Shown here one piece after another: positions 10,113 through 21,834 of a stretch of 64,000 nt of DNA. How positions within the stretch are numbered: the stretch's first letter is position 1; each line of letters starts with the position of its first letter. The notes below the pieces were generated by a model. That model ran no database searches, was not told the origin of the DNA, and was given only the letters and a program-made list of their open reading frames with translations. The stretch is taken from assembly GCA_019787685.1 (NCBI GenBank), contig JAHNUO010000002.1, forward strand, positions 2,666,001 to 2,730,000. The letters run 5' to 3'. Position numbers and translations under genes: made by a program. The DNA is from Chiua virens (Eukaryota; Basidiomycota; Agaricomycetes; Boletales; Boletaceae).

Positions 10113-10786
10113 CACTGCGGGAAGTAAAGTCACTAAAAACTCGTGACACTGACAGTGATCATACCGAAAATAGTGCTACTGACACTAATTTGATTGCCTC
10201 TTCTTTTCAGTGTCAGCTGCATGACATTGAATTTCAGGCCTGCCCCACTATGTCATTGAATTTCATTGTCAGCCCTCAATGCTGTCACTGATTTCCAGTT
10301 GTGTGTGTGATGTGTCACAGCAAACCAAATGCTGAGTACAAGGTGCTGGTAGATGTTTTCAGATTTCTTAAGTACAAAAGTACTCTATATATACAACAAA
10401 AAGGTTCTATTTACTATGTGGACTGTTAGTCTACTGGTTATGATGGGACATTACTCTGCATGGGCAAGTGCATAACATCCTGGGTTCAAATCCCTGAGGT
10501 GTAGATTTTTTTTTGGCTAGTTTTGTGATGCTGAAGCATACAGCACAAGATGTTCAGTATAATTGTTGTAGCATGGGCAGACACTCTTTGAGAGGAATTT
10601 TAATGGAAGCCCTCAGTGTACACTGCAAACAATTGCCCATGACACTACTTTCTATTAGCACAAATGCCAGAATCAGTGTCAGAACTTGACACTGATTTGA
10701 AGTGCTCAGGCCTGATTTTTAGGTGCATTGTCAACAATTACTAGAGCAAATTGGACTGATTAAAAAAGTCTTTTCTTCCCGCAGTG
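10113..10786. mobile_element. Non-autonomous CACTA-like DNA transposon relic
   Basis: The element begins CACTGCGGGAAG at 10113 and ends with the exact inverse CTTCCCGCAGTG at 10786, and the similarity continues inward (GTAAAGTCA versus GAAAAGACT). It is flanked by the direct repeat TTGA (10109-10112 and 10787-10790). CACTG ends and a 2-4 bp target duplication fit the CACTA superfamily. Both subterminal zones are rich in TGACA/TGTCA/CACTGA motifs, such as 10108-10310 and 10670-10735, as expected for transposase binding sites. No transposase is encoded in its 674 bp, so it would need an enzyme from elsewhere. It is inserted 62 bp upstream of the Hsp100 start codon (10051) and probably alters that promoter. 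Confidence 0.75.
10420..10514 (+). other. tRNA-like pol III cassette inside the transposon
   Basis: An A-box-like TAGTCTACTGG at 10427-10437 and a B-box-like GGTTCAAATCC at 10483-10493 are followed by a nine-T run at 10506-10514, the pol III terminator. A D-arm (GTC/GAC), a hairpin TGCA..TGCA and a T-arm GGG-loop-CCC can be drawn, but the two ends do not pair into a 7-bp acceptor stem. It is therefore a tRNA relic or tRNA-derived SINE-like unit rather than a working tRNA. Whether it is transcribed cannot be told from sequence. Confidence 0.55.
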
Positions 10787-13109
10787 TTGAGTTGACTTGC
10801 CTCATGGCATACACAATGATATTAATGACTGGCTTACCACCTGCTTCAACCTCGAGGCACACAGCCCAGATTCCGCCCTTCCACATCCAGTCCAAGGCTG
10901 TACACGCATACTACTGCCTAGCGATCGCCTAGTTGCATATCCTCCCTGCCAGTGAACCACATACACAGTAATGTATGACCACAGCTCTATTCGTGTTGGG
11001 GTTTGTGAAGACTATGATGTACGTACCAAATGAAGCACGGGACAATTGCTGAATCTATGGTGTCCACTGATAGGTATCACTGATCAGTAATTGACACGGC
11101 GCGGGAGAGAGTAGATAATTATATAAGTAATAAAAGTAAAAATTCTCGTGACATTGCTAGTAATATTGTGAGTCGCGCAACTTCTGCAAACTCAGTTCAC
11201 CACAACGACGTAGTACCGAAAGCTTGGCCGCGATATCAAGATAGCGGCCATGAACCTCTATGAGCAAGACTGCCTTTACCCGAAATCCTCGACTGCGTTG
11301 GGCTCTCCGAGAGGACCTGTTGGCGTAATTCGCAAACTCTAGACAGAAACTGGAGATAACCTCGGGACACTTGGGGTGTCTTGGTTTACATTTCGCACCT
11401 GTCTTCGCTCGAGAAAAAGAAGATCCAAGCCAAAGTCTTCTTCAGAAAGCTAGGGAAACCCAAGATGCGCAAGTTCCGTCTCGGAACGAGGACGGCCATG
11501 ACCGTCTTTGCTTGCCTCCTCGTCTGCGATAGGCTAAAGAACCCGTTCGGCGGCATCAGTCCTGGTAAGATTCTTCGGGATTTCATCCCAAATGACACGC
11601 AGGCATGGGAGCGGTGGAGGAAGGTGATCCAGCAGATGATGAAGGGTGCTAGCGTGTCACCCGACTCCTTTATCTGTTTGGAGATCTATGATGACGAGAA
11701 GGCGCACACCTTGGTTTCCGAGTGTACGATGAGAGCTGCTCGGCGATGCTGAAACAACCTTGATAGTGTTCCTCGATAACCCAGGGGGGGTAGGTCACGC
11801 GTGGGGCATCACGTCGGCACATCACCGCGTCCACCTTGGTGCCACATTGTTGGTTCATCGCGCATCGCAGGAGGGACGCGATGGTTTCGCGGCAGCGAGC
11901 TGGAAGGGCGAATCAGGGCGTGTGCGTGCGTGCACAACGATGTATGTGATCGCCATGGACAGGAGGGCGAAGATCCGTCGACAATTGAGTACGTTGGCAT
12001 TGTTATTCTTGTGAACATCATGTCCGAGTAGGTATCGTCGTTGCTCATCCATAGAGGTCGTGATGCCTGATGGCTCGAATGGCGCTTTGATGGTTCTACT
12101 AACAGGAGAGGCGGAGTGGGTCGCGCGTGGATGTCCGTTGTGCGCATGCGCGTACGTTGAGGATCGCCGTAGTTCCAGGTCGTCGCGTATCGCGGGAGGG
12201 GCTGGGAACCGCGGGGTGGCAAGGTTGGGAGGGTGTCGGTGACGTTGACGCAAACGCGTTGGGTCGGCCGCTCAGTAACAATTGAGTCTCCGACATCTCG
12301 ACTCGCCGGATGTGAGTCTCAACTCTGAAGCCAGGATGAATGAATGCAGTCTCGTTGTACTATGATACGAACTTGTCGCAGGCCAGCGTGTTACCAGCGT
12401 TTGAACTGGGTGATTTCGGACGAGAAACTCTAGCTGAGTCCCATGTGCTGCAAGGGAGAGAGGAAACTTGGAAGTCCGGCTAGGTTGGAACAAGGATTCA
12501 GAATGAGCATTATCCGAATCGGAATCGGAACTAATGATGAAGGGATTGAAAGAATTTCCCATAAGATTGCTGCTCAAGACACTTAATGTGGAGCGCTCGA
12601 CCTGCAATGATGAGATGCGTGCGGGTCCATGACTCCTGGAGGGGAAAAGGAAGGAACAATAAGTCCAGAAAGGGTCGGAAATGTAACAAGATCGACCTTG
12701 CCGCACCCTTATCTTTCGAAGGCTTTCACGGCCACCAACTTGAACGACTTGTTGGGGATGTGGTGGTAGTGCTGACGGCTTCGTTGGCAGGGTCTGCATG
12801 GAAAGGCTTTGATGGACAGGGGGCTTGATGGCGAGCAGTATAGAGTGGACGCTGCATGATTCAAGCATAACTACACGTGTGTCAGCGTTATAATATTGTG
12901 GACTCCACACAAAGTAACATTAAGCGGCGCACAGTATTGCTCTGGGGACCGTGAACAAGATCTATTGGTTTCTCCGAATTCTGGATCTTTGGGATCGTTG
13001 GTGATGCAAGACTCGCTGAAAAAAAGTGAACTTCTGAGTCATAAAACTGTGCACGTATGACGCTAGACGTCGGCGATGCGATGTTGGGATAACCATCATT
13101 GGTGCAAAG
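10787..13109. other. Gene-poor stretch with weak open frames
   Basis: An open frame at 11465-11752 (+, about 95 residues from its first ATG, Arg/Lys-rich) has no recognisable motif and no clear upstream exon. A TATATAAG-like box lies near 11125. GC-rich sequence at 11850-11900 and 12180-12230 is partly similar (CGCATCGCAGGAGGG versus CGTATCGCGGGAGGG), so it may be an old repeat. A Ser-rich open frame at about 12272-12870 (-) lacks support. I would not call a gene here with confidence. Confidence 0.35.
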
Positions 13110-13182
13110 AAAAAAGTGCAATAAATATTGAGACCCGTAGGTCTACCACTCCGGAAAAGCGTGTCATCCTTGTGCAGGGGCC

Positions 13183-13214
<32 letters not shown>

Positions 13215-13239
13215 TCGTGTGCAACCCCGAAGGGTGCAC
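13110..13239 (-). ncRNA. U6: U6 spliceosomal snRNA
   Basis: The minus strand carries the nearly invariant core of U6. It has a 5' hairpin GTGCACCC-TTCG-GGGTTGCAC, then AAAATTGGAACGATACAGAG with the ACAGAGA box that pairs with the 5' splice site, GATTAGCATGG with the AGC triad, and CCCTGCACAAGGATGACACG forming the internal stem-loop. The distance from the 5' end to GACACGC is about 80 nt, as in other U6 RNAs. A T6 run at 13110-13115 ends the unit. The stretch between GACACGC and the T run is about 44 nt, longer than usual, and could fold around GTAGACCTACGGGTCT. No intron interrupts the core. U6 is the catalytic snRNA of the spliceosome, which fits a genome with so many introns. Confidence 0.9.
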
Positions 13240-13466
13240 TTATTGTTGGGGGAGTTATGTAGTGGCGAGCATAATTTTGCTTTATCCTGGGGAGACCTGG
13301 ACACAGAAATTTCCTTATATGGCTCGCACCAACCAAGTGAATCATCGACGCCATTCTATCAATTCAACCCTTCGTCGCAAGACTAGAGGTGCGGAAGAAA
13401 ATTCCAACGGGTATAGATGCATATTGTCCACAATGAGATCGAGTCCAGGCAGTATGTCAAGTATTG

Positions 13467-16400
13467 CTACATAGATAACTCCTTGCCTCTCCGATGACAC
13501 ACCGGACACCCTTGCCGTACCTTGGCACGCACGACGGACGAGCTGCAATAAAAAGACGGTGAGGCACACCTTGGATTGACCATGGAAGGAAGAATGACAC
13601 GTAGACTCACAATGCAATCTTGGCGCTGACTTCGTGTGCGGGTCGAGTGCGAGCACCCGCGTCGAGACTCTCTGTGTATCGCGGGAGGTCGTCCACACCA
13701 TCCATACAATTTGCATGAACGACGTGTCTGCAGAGGAACAACAGTAACAGGTCTTGCGGTGAACGCAAAAGTGGTTCAGAACACAGCAGACAGAGGGCTT
13801 TAGCTGCAAAGGGATTAGTCACGATCGCAGGCTGTTCGACGAGGAATGACGAACCACTGAGGAAGAACCCAGAGTTTTGGCCCCTTTGTCGTATCCTCGC
13901 AAGCTCTGTCGAGTCGCACTCCAGGATCGCCTGGCAACCTTCCAGTAGGGATATTTGTAGCTGGAAGTCGTGAAGAATCTTAATAAGTGCTTCTTTAAGA
14001 CCGGGTATTTCAAGGCCATTCTTGATCCGACGGATCAGCCGTATTGGGTCTATCTCGGCACCGACGTTTTCAAGGAGTCCACGAATGAAGGCTATCGGAA
14101 TACATCTCAGCAAAATGCATCGAGAAAATGATAAAAAGGCGTACTTGGCCGCGTTTCTGCATATTTCAAGAGATCCTCCCAAAGGTCATCATCGTTCTGT
14201 TCCTTGGCAAACTCGATCGCCTAGGAGAAAAACTGTAAGAAAATATACCCATGCCGTCTTGAGACACTCGCCTGCTGAACGTCGCCTATACGCTCGATAA
14301 TGAGAGTCAATGCTTTCTTGTTATTACCCATTCGCCCGAGAAGAAAGACCATCTCTGGTATTAAGTCGCGGCTTCTGCAGATATTGTATGCCTATAGTAC
14401 GTTGGCGATTTCGCGCTGCAGAAATTGTGGACGTGCGTACCGCTTCAAGATTATAGTAATTGCTTGCTCGCAGATATTCAATCAACCTCAATGTCGCGTA
14501 TTCAGCAAAAAGGGTCACTTGAAGGTCCGCAAAATCAGCTGCTAGCTGTTGGTCTTTCTTGAATAAAGCGTCGAGATAATAAAACAGGTACAACGGCCGG
14601 GGCCGTAATTGCTGCACAACGCGTCCCACCTGATAACGAAGGTTGGTTAGAATGCTTATTAGCAGGAATAGATCGAAGTACCGGTATTGAGTGAGTGTGG
14701 TTTACAAGCAGGGTGATCGCTTCACTCTGGCCGAAAGAGCTTTCTTGACCTGCTTGTTTACGTTTCTCGTTGAGTTCTTGATCAAATTCGACAAGAAGGA
14801 GCGCTTGGTCTTGGACGTCAGTGAACAAGTTATGCTCCCTGATAAGGTCAAAAACATTCGGTCTCCGTAGCTGCAAGAAAAAGGGTAGAGCTTTGCCATA
14901 CTGCCGGTTTGAAGTATACCTAGACAGCTTGCATAAGAAAGGATCCGAAGTTGTCTGCAGACAGAGCATCTTACAAATCAGCGAGGCACTCTATCAACAG
15001 GGTGGCGTCCGACTTCGGAGGTTCTGAAGAAGGGGGAAATGTGGTCCGATCCAATTCAGACTGAACTGCAACAATGACCGCTGAAATGTCATATATAGAA
15101 CTCGGCCATTCCTTGATCATGTGAAGCAACGCCTATGAGGAAGCAAATATAAAAAACGGAAGATGGAAATCGTGATGTATGCATACTAACCGCTTTATCG
15201 TGGCTCAAGAAATGACCAAGTATCATTTCATAGACCAAATGCCCAAGCTGAGGAGAGGCTGTCGGGACGTAAGGAATGATGGCCTGAAAATCTAAATCAG
15301 TCATTCTCGGTAACTCAGTATCAACCCACCTGCAATTGGTACTTTTGCGCGAACACGAATATGTATTCCTCCCATTTACGTATATCCTGACCACAGACTT
15401 TTGGACACAACCGAGCCGCTTTTGGAAAGTCGCCTGATTTCAGCCAAGATAAGTATAACTTCTCAGACAGAAAAGGCAGGATAAACAGACCTTCGCTGAT
15501 GAGGTGCTTGATATAACGAGCACCAATTTGAACAGGATCTATCCTGGAGTCCGAAGTTTCAGAGGTACGTTCAGCTTCACTAAGTTTCTCCACTTCGTCG
15601 AGGGCCTCCTCGTATCGTTTATGTTCGACGAGCCAAGCGATGTGGTCCTTACGATCCCTCGGTCGAACGAGAACTATATCCTTCGGACTGACTACGATGT
15701 AGCACCGTTCCTCGTCGGTGCAATTGACCTCAGTCAGGATATAATCATTGCAGCCCCATGCTTGGTAGTTGGTTACGCTAAGGGCATCGGCGGAGAGTTC
15801 TTCACCAGAACGTGATATGATGCGTAATTCGGGACGCTCTGCGGTCTTTCGTGCTTGACGAGCACGATCATCGGTCATCTCGTCGCCGTAAGTGTCTGGA
15901 GGTTCGTAGGCAAGGATCAGGAATGAGGTCAATGTTACCGCCGAGGTTGTGGTGCCATTTTCTTGAGGTAAATGTTGCTGGGGCATTGGATGGGGGAGGA
16001 TACCGGAGATCATGCAGTCCAATTGAAATGCGGCAGTGACCTCAACAATCCAAGGAGAAAGTTTTGGACCACCAGAGGGACGTGAACGAACTCGCGCAAC
16101 TTTGATATGGTCAGCCCAGGCGATTAGCAACGTTGTGTCATCTTGCCAGCACAGTGTGCACTTGAAAAGGTCGGCTCGAGGACTGTCTGGCGATCGGTCG
16201 ATGAAGCTGATGCGAGACTGGGTTTGCGTGTCGTATATTCTGACCCCCTGAAAAATGCGATAAAAGTTGTTAAAACCGTCTCTTCTAGTGAGCGTACGAA
16301 ATTCGAAGAACTCACAAGATCGTTTGCCCATGCAATGAAATGTTCCCTCCATCGTACCTGCCAAATGGGGCCCTCGGCTGAGTGCAGGATTGTCTCTTTA

Positions 16401-17259
16401 TGGCCCAGCCAGCCCTTCTCTCGCAAAACTAGAATACCCGCCATACCGCCGCATACAAATGCGCGGGACGTCCTCTTGGCGAAATGAGGTTCAAGAGCTA
16501 CGGTACGTATTGGTCGTTTCATGTCGAAGACGTAAGATTCGGGTGTAGACAATGAGTGTACGACCACCTGCCCTGATAACTGACCAATCAGTAAGTTGAA
16601 TCTGGTAACGAACATTCTTACCATCAATTGACGCGGTTGCGACAAAGTCTGCGGTACTATCCATCTCTATGTCGCTCACAGAGGCTTGGTGAGGTTTGAA
16701 AGACTTGATACGCTCCCCTGCCAGACTCAACACGTGCACTATACCACCATGGGTTCCGAGAGCCTACGATCATGATAAGACCTGATGAACTAAACGATAC
16801 TTTCAACAGTTTGCATACCAGGTACTTGCCGGAGACTGCAAGAGCGGAAGCGGAGTCCTTCTTGAGTAGATCGTTGACGGCGCCACCCATTCGCTCGTAC
16901 TTGAGGGACGGTTCCTCATCTTCCTCCTCCTCCTCTTCATCATCATCATCCCCATCCCCATCTTCCTCATTCCCTTCGTCACCTTCTTCCCCACCATTCC
17001 CGTGGTCGTTGCCGACCTCCACATCCATCGACCTTTCGTTTGCATCGTCGTCTTCGTCTTCCGATCCCCCCTCGCCGGTGTCAGTGCCTCCTTCGCTTTC
17101 CTCTGCTGCGTTATCCTGCCTCGCATTCCCGTTTCCGTTCGTCGGAACTCCCTCCGTGACATTGCTCCGCGCCGCACGTGAGTCGTCGAGCTTCTCTGAA
17201 ACTGACTGCGATGAGGTATCAGCAGAGGACTTGTCCGTACCGCTAGCTGATGCAAGCAT
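13467..17259 (-). CDS. VPS41: VPS41, HOPS complex subunit
   Basis: The multi-exon gene starts at 17259. It encodes an acidic low-complexity N-terminal region, then a WD40-type region (ALGTHGGIVHVLSL, SVSDIEMDSTADFVATASIDG, IWQVRWREHFIAWAND), a clathrin-heavy-chain-repeat helical region (HIAWLVEHKRYEEALDEVEK, YLSWLKSGDFPKAARLCPKV, LQLRRPNVFDLIREHNLF), and a C-terminal RING (CLLCSEPLL, LFLCRHVVHANCMDG, QGCPVCHRRG). The last intron joins AKIAF to SSVVRAKV and supplies the final Cys pair; the stop is at 13467. This is the domain order of Vps41, which tethers endosomes and AP-3 vesicles to the vacuole as part of HOPS. The Glu/Asp run near 16920-16990 is encoded by a TCC/TCA-type microsatellite on the + strand. 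It reads as intact apart from exon edges I did not fix. Confidence 0.93.
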
Positions 17260-19232
17260 CTCGGAGATTTGGTGAAAGAACTAGGAAGGCGTGTGCATGT
17301 GCTTGGATATTGCTGCGAACTGGGAGGCTTGAGGACAACTTAGCCGTCAATGTTGTTTGGCGTTGTTGATCTTCCATACTACCTGTGTAATCCCACCACG
17401 AAACCGAAAACGAGGATGTAACAACGATACTGGCTAAGTATGAGAACATGGAAGGAAAGTGACGAAGCAGTACCGCAGAAAGCCCCCCAACCCCTGTGAG
17501 TACTGCCTGAAAAGACCAGGTCGAGGAAGCGAGACAAAGGCGTATATATCCTATTGTCATCCATCTTCCCTTTTAGGCACGGCGCCGGAGCCGGAGCCAT
17601 CTGTTGTTGACGAAAATCACCCTTATTGTGGCTATCGTGCTGCCAAGATAAGAAATCCGCAGGCGAAAGTGTTGGTGTGGAGCTCAAGTTTCATACCAAC
17701 GATCCTTAGAACTCGTAGCTCGCGGAGAAAGCAGTCGCCGAGGGCTCACACAAACAAGGCTGAGAATGTAGTCGAGGTCTTCGGGATCCAAGAAATGGGA
17801 CTGGTCACAACTTACGAAGAACAGGGTTGGGGTTGACAACATCTTCGCCGGTTTCATGCCCAATTTTGAAGATGCAATCAAACTATGCGTTCAGAGAAAC
17901 CGCAGCAGCTCAGGATGTCGGGGAGTCCTAGTAAGTCACATCCGTGGACTCTGATGAATCTTCACGCCAAGACTGATTCGACGGTTTGGCATCCAGGCTG
18001 AGCTCTGTGGTTGGAAGGGGGGTTAACAATACTACTTGAGCACAAACTCATCGCCGCGGCGAGTCGCGACTGCTACCATTCGTCCAAACGTGTAGACGCC
18101 GCCTTGTGGAAGACATACCTATCTTGTAGGTTATCGACAGCTGCGTCCGCCAGTGCCAAGCGCTCAAGCTTCGACTCGGTTTTTCCCCTCTAAGTTTCTA
18201 ACGCGGTTCGCGTACCACGTGCTAGTTTTGACTCGACCATTCCCAGTCCCATGGAAGATCCCAACAACGAACTCAATCTTCACGTGAAAAGCAAGACACC
18301 TTGGGGCCTGACTTTGCAGTGCGCTTTGTAGGCATCCTGCTATTTTGGTTTGCATGTGATTGAAAAGAGCTTAATAATAAATCTGCTAAAGTTTTAACTA
18401 GATCAGTTTGGGGTTTCTACTGAAAATAGACGAAACCAGTGCGATGCGTGGCCTACTACGTAGCAAGTGAGACTGCCAAGGTTGGAGTGATCCAGTTTGG
18501 AATTCGCCTCTGGGACAACACGACTGTGCGAGTATATATCTCCCTTCGGCTACGAATTCATCGGGTAGGAAGTCGAACTCTATTGGGACCGAGCCAAGCT
18601 TCAAGTTCCGTTTCTACCATGTGCATGAACTACGGGTGCGTGGTGTTTTTTGTTTCGTGAGAGTCTACCACTCATGTGGAACGTGCTAGTTGTCCGAGTA
18701 ATTTATATTTGGTCGCTATGATCAAGCTAAATGGCAGTTACCAGTAAGGTACGTGGTGCGCCAATGTTATCCACGTATAGCATTAGGATGACGAACATCT
18801 CTCCATCGCCAGAGCAAACCATAGTTATTATTATCAACATTGTGTAGAAATGGAACAGATGACAAACAGCGCAGTCACATCTTTCCGAGGACGACGGTGG
18901 CTTGACTCGGTAGCACTCGTATCCTGCAGTCGTCAACCCATGCTTTCAGGCCAACTCTGCATTTTACTGAGAGTGTCGTGAGCTTCAGTTTCTACCAATT
19001 CGACGATTAACAGATCTCTACTATCTTCAGCCCACGCACGTTCGTAACCGACTCGATACCAGGAACAGCCGCAATGGTTCCGGGAGATGTGAGAGTGCGC
19101 ATCCCACGCGTCTACTACCGATGACAACACGCGGTCCGCTTTGCGTTTATAAATTGACGACTCGACATACATAAAACGGGCATAACTAGTGACATCCCCG
19201 ACCCCTGTCCTTCTCGTCGTCATCACCGCGTC
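17260..19232. other. Intergenic region between divergent VPS41 and lysophospholipase
   Basis: About 2 kb with only short overlapping open frames on both strands, none starting with a convincing ATG and none showing a domain. It holds the promoters of both flanking genes. Confidence 0.45.
19148..19154 (+). promoter_or_regulatory. TATA box of lysophospholipase gene
   Basis: TATAAAT lies about 80 bp upstream of the ATG at 19233, in a position consistent with a core promoter and a short 5' UTR. Confidence 0.4.
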
Positions 19233-21323
19233 ATGCTGCGGAACTTGCGAATTGACGTCGCCACCTGGCTCTCTCTGTTATTGCTGCCAGTATGGCAAGT
19301 CTCAGCGCAAAGTATTGCCTCTGAGCTCTACACACCGATGGCAGGAACTTGCCCGGAAGGCTTCGAAGTCGTTCGTATGGCAGGGCCGATCGGAAATCAA
19401 ACGCTCTCCAGCTCTGAAGCAGCGTATGTCGAAGCTCGTCGATCGCAAGTCATTCCAGAGGCATGGAAAACATACCTTGCGAACGTCGAGGCTACCGATG
19501 TCACTCTACCTTCATACGTGTCCAGCATTTTGAACGGTTCCAGCTCTCAGACCCCCAACTTTGGTATCGCAACGAGCGGTGGAGGCTACCGAGCTGCAAT
19601 CTTCGGCGCAGGCGTGTTGAATGCATTAGACGGGAGGAATGCTACTTCGAACAATGCCGGTTTGGGAGGTTTGCTTCAAGCGGCGACCTACCTTGCAGGA
19701 TTGTCGGGAGGAGCATGGTTTGTGACGTCCCTCGCGCAAGCCAACTTCCCTACGATACAGGAACTCGCCTTCGGATACCCTGACCCGACCGTTGCTAACG
19801 ACACCTGGGGCTCTTGGAATGCTGATTACAGCCTTTATGCCCCGAGTTCTGACCCCCTCACGGATGTTGACTACCTCCTCGACGTATTCGACGAATTAAA
19901 GGGGAAGTATCACGCTGGGTATGTTGTGACCCTTGCCGACTACTGGGCACGCGTGCTCGCGAGACATTTTGTCAACGGCACGTTCTCGTCGAATTTCTAT
20001 GACGAATCGTATGCCCATGGCGCGGGAGTTCTTTGGTCAGGGGTTGCCGAAACGTGAGTGCTTGGGTACCGACTGGGTACGATGGTATTCTAACATATGT
20101 ATGTCAGCGAGTCGTTCGCAACATACACGATGCCGTTCCCAATTGCCGTGTCAGATCTCTCTGCACCGGGTGAAAACAGGTCGAACATTATTTCTGGAGA
20201 TTATGTGCCGCTCTCCAATCCTCTATTTGAGTTCAACGTCTGTCAGTAAATCCGCTTCGCTTATGTATGTTGACGCTGACGCGAGTCATAGACGAAATGG
20301 GTTCATATGACCCCATGTTATCTGCGTTTACCCCAACAAAGTACCTGGGCACGAGGAACAACAGTGTCTGCATTACCAACTATGACCAGTCGGCATTTGT
20401 GGCTGCGAGTTCGTCCGAGCTGTTCAATGCACTCAACATCACTGTATGTCATTTGTTCGATGTTTCCATCTCGTAACTTAAGAACTTCAGGACGAATTGA
20501 CCTCTGAATTCGGACCGGAACTTCGCTTGCTGGACTCGCTTTTGCCAGAGGCAGGCATCGAACTTGATGTTGCATCGTGGCCAAATGCATTCTTCGGTAT
20601 CGCACCGGACACCTTTATTGATTCCGACCAGTATGACCTTAACCTTGTGGACGGTGGAGAAGACGGAGAGAACATTCCGCTGCAACCCTTGCTCGTCCAA
20701 GCTCGTGAAGTGGATACGATCTTGGCAATCGATGCTGTGAGTGCGCTGTTATTGATTCTGGTTTTATTTGTAACCTGGCACGTCAGAGCTCGGACGAGGA
20801 CAACTTTGCTGATGGGAGCGCGATGATTGTAAGTCGCTAACGCACACATGGCTGATTGGTATTAACCAATTATCAGGCTACACAAGATCGGGTCATGATG
20901 TTGGCGCCAGCATACTCGTTCCCACCTGTGCCAACCACTGCGTCCGAGTTTACAACGCAAAACCTGACGACAAGACCGACCTTCTTTGGCTGCAACACGA
21001 CCGCAAACGAGACCACACCTCTTGTGATTTATCTTGCAAACGGCGGCCCACCTCACAACGGCGAAGCGCCTCTGACAAACACGTCTACTTACCAAGTCTC
21101 GTACTCTTCTTCGGAACTTCAGGCCATGCTCGACCAGATCTTTATCATTTCCACTCAAGGTTACCCTGCAGAATCGAGCGAGACAACGGACCCTGAATGG
21201 CCAGCTTGCTTGGCATGCGCCGTCGTCGATCGTGCGCGTGAGAGAGCGGGCGAGGCGAGGAGCGGGGTATGCGAGACCTGTTTCGACAGATACTGTTGGG
21301 ATGGAAGTACGCTCGGACTTTAG
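19233..21323 (+). CDS. Secreted lysophospholipase / phospholipase B
   Basis: The product starts with a hydrophobic signal peptide (LSLLLLPVWQVSAQS). It has the PLB/cPLA2 catalytic signature: SGGGYRA near residue 119, the nucleophile elbow GLSGGAW near 158 and the catalytic Asp block LVDGGEDGENIPLQPL. About six exons are separated by introns of about 50 nt; the first intron begins at 20054 and restores ESFATYTMPFPI. Many N-glycosylation sequons (NGS, NQT, NAT, NGT, NNS, NIT) suit an extracellular enzyme. The C-terminus is Cys-rich (PACLACAVVDRARER, VCETCFDRYCWDG) as in fungal PLB1, which may be GPI-anchored in relatives, though no clear GPI signal is seen here. Enzymes of this family release fatty acids from lysophospholipids and phospholipids. 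No break was found. Confidence 0.93.
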
Positions 21324-21834
21324 CGCACGCGCGTTTCACGTGGCAGCTGTATATTAAGGCGGGAGATGGCTTCTGATTTTGGTCGTAGCAGCTGGTATTT
21401 GGACATTTATTTAATCTGTTTCTAGGTTTCGTACTATTTGCGTTCAAGTTCCGTTGAGGAACGCCAGCGGGATTTTGATCGACGGACAATTTTGATGGCA
21501 AGGAGATATAAATTATGCCAATTCATTATGATCGAACGTTACTATTTGGGAAGAGTCGTGTCTAAGGAAGCGAGACCGGTATCGTAAAAGGTAAATGAGG
21601 CATCCGGTGTCGATAGAATGGCACTGGCTCGGACTGACATCAACTTGAAGTTGAAGTCAATGGACAAGCAGTCAACATTATGTAATCAGTTTTCGCTCAG
21701 TTGACCGGAATCACAGTAAATTGTGCATTCATTACAGTGATGTTCGACATCTATCGAACGTTGACGGCTACAGTTTTCCAAGTAAGTATCCCTCAGAGTA
21801 ACAACAAGTTCTGCTGTTGCCGTTTCACTGGTAG
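21324..21834. other. Intergenic between convergent genes
   Basis: This is the 3' flank of the lysophospholipase (+) and of the methyltransferase (-). No coding frame was recognised. Confidence 0.5.

Noticed and set aside
10420..10514. Functional tRNA gene
   Set aside because: A and B boxes are good but the 5' and 3' ends do not pair into an acceptor stem, so I call it tRNA-like only.
11381..11752. 123-codon open frame on the plus strand
   Set aside because: It begins with TTG, has no recognisable domain and no convincing upstream exon; kept only as a weak frame in the intergenic entry.
12272..12910. 212-codon open frame on the minus strand
   Set aside because: It opens with GTG, is Ser-rich and low in complexity, and shows no motif or supporting splice structure. 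The FIISSDSDSD stretch resembles a SUMO-interacting motif, but that is weak evidence for a gene.
17459..17836. 125-codon open frame with two Cys pairs
   Set aside because: It starts with GTG, and the CxxC arrangement is incomplete for any zinc finger I know.
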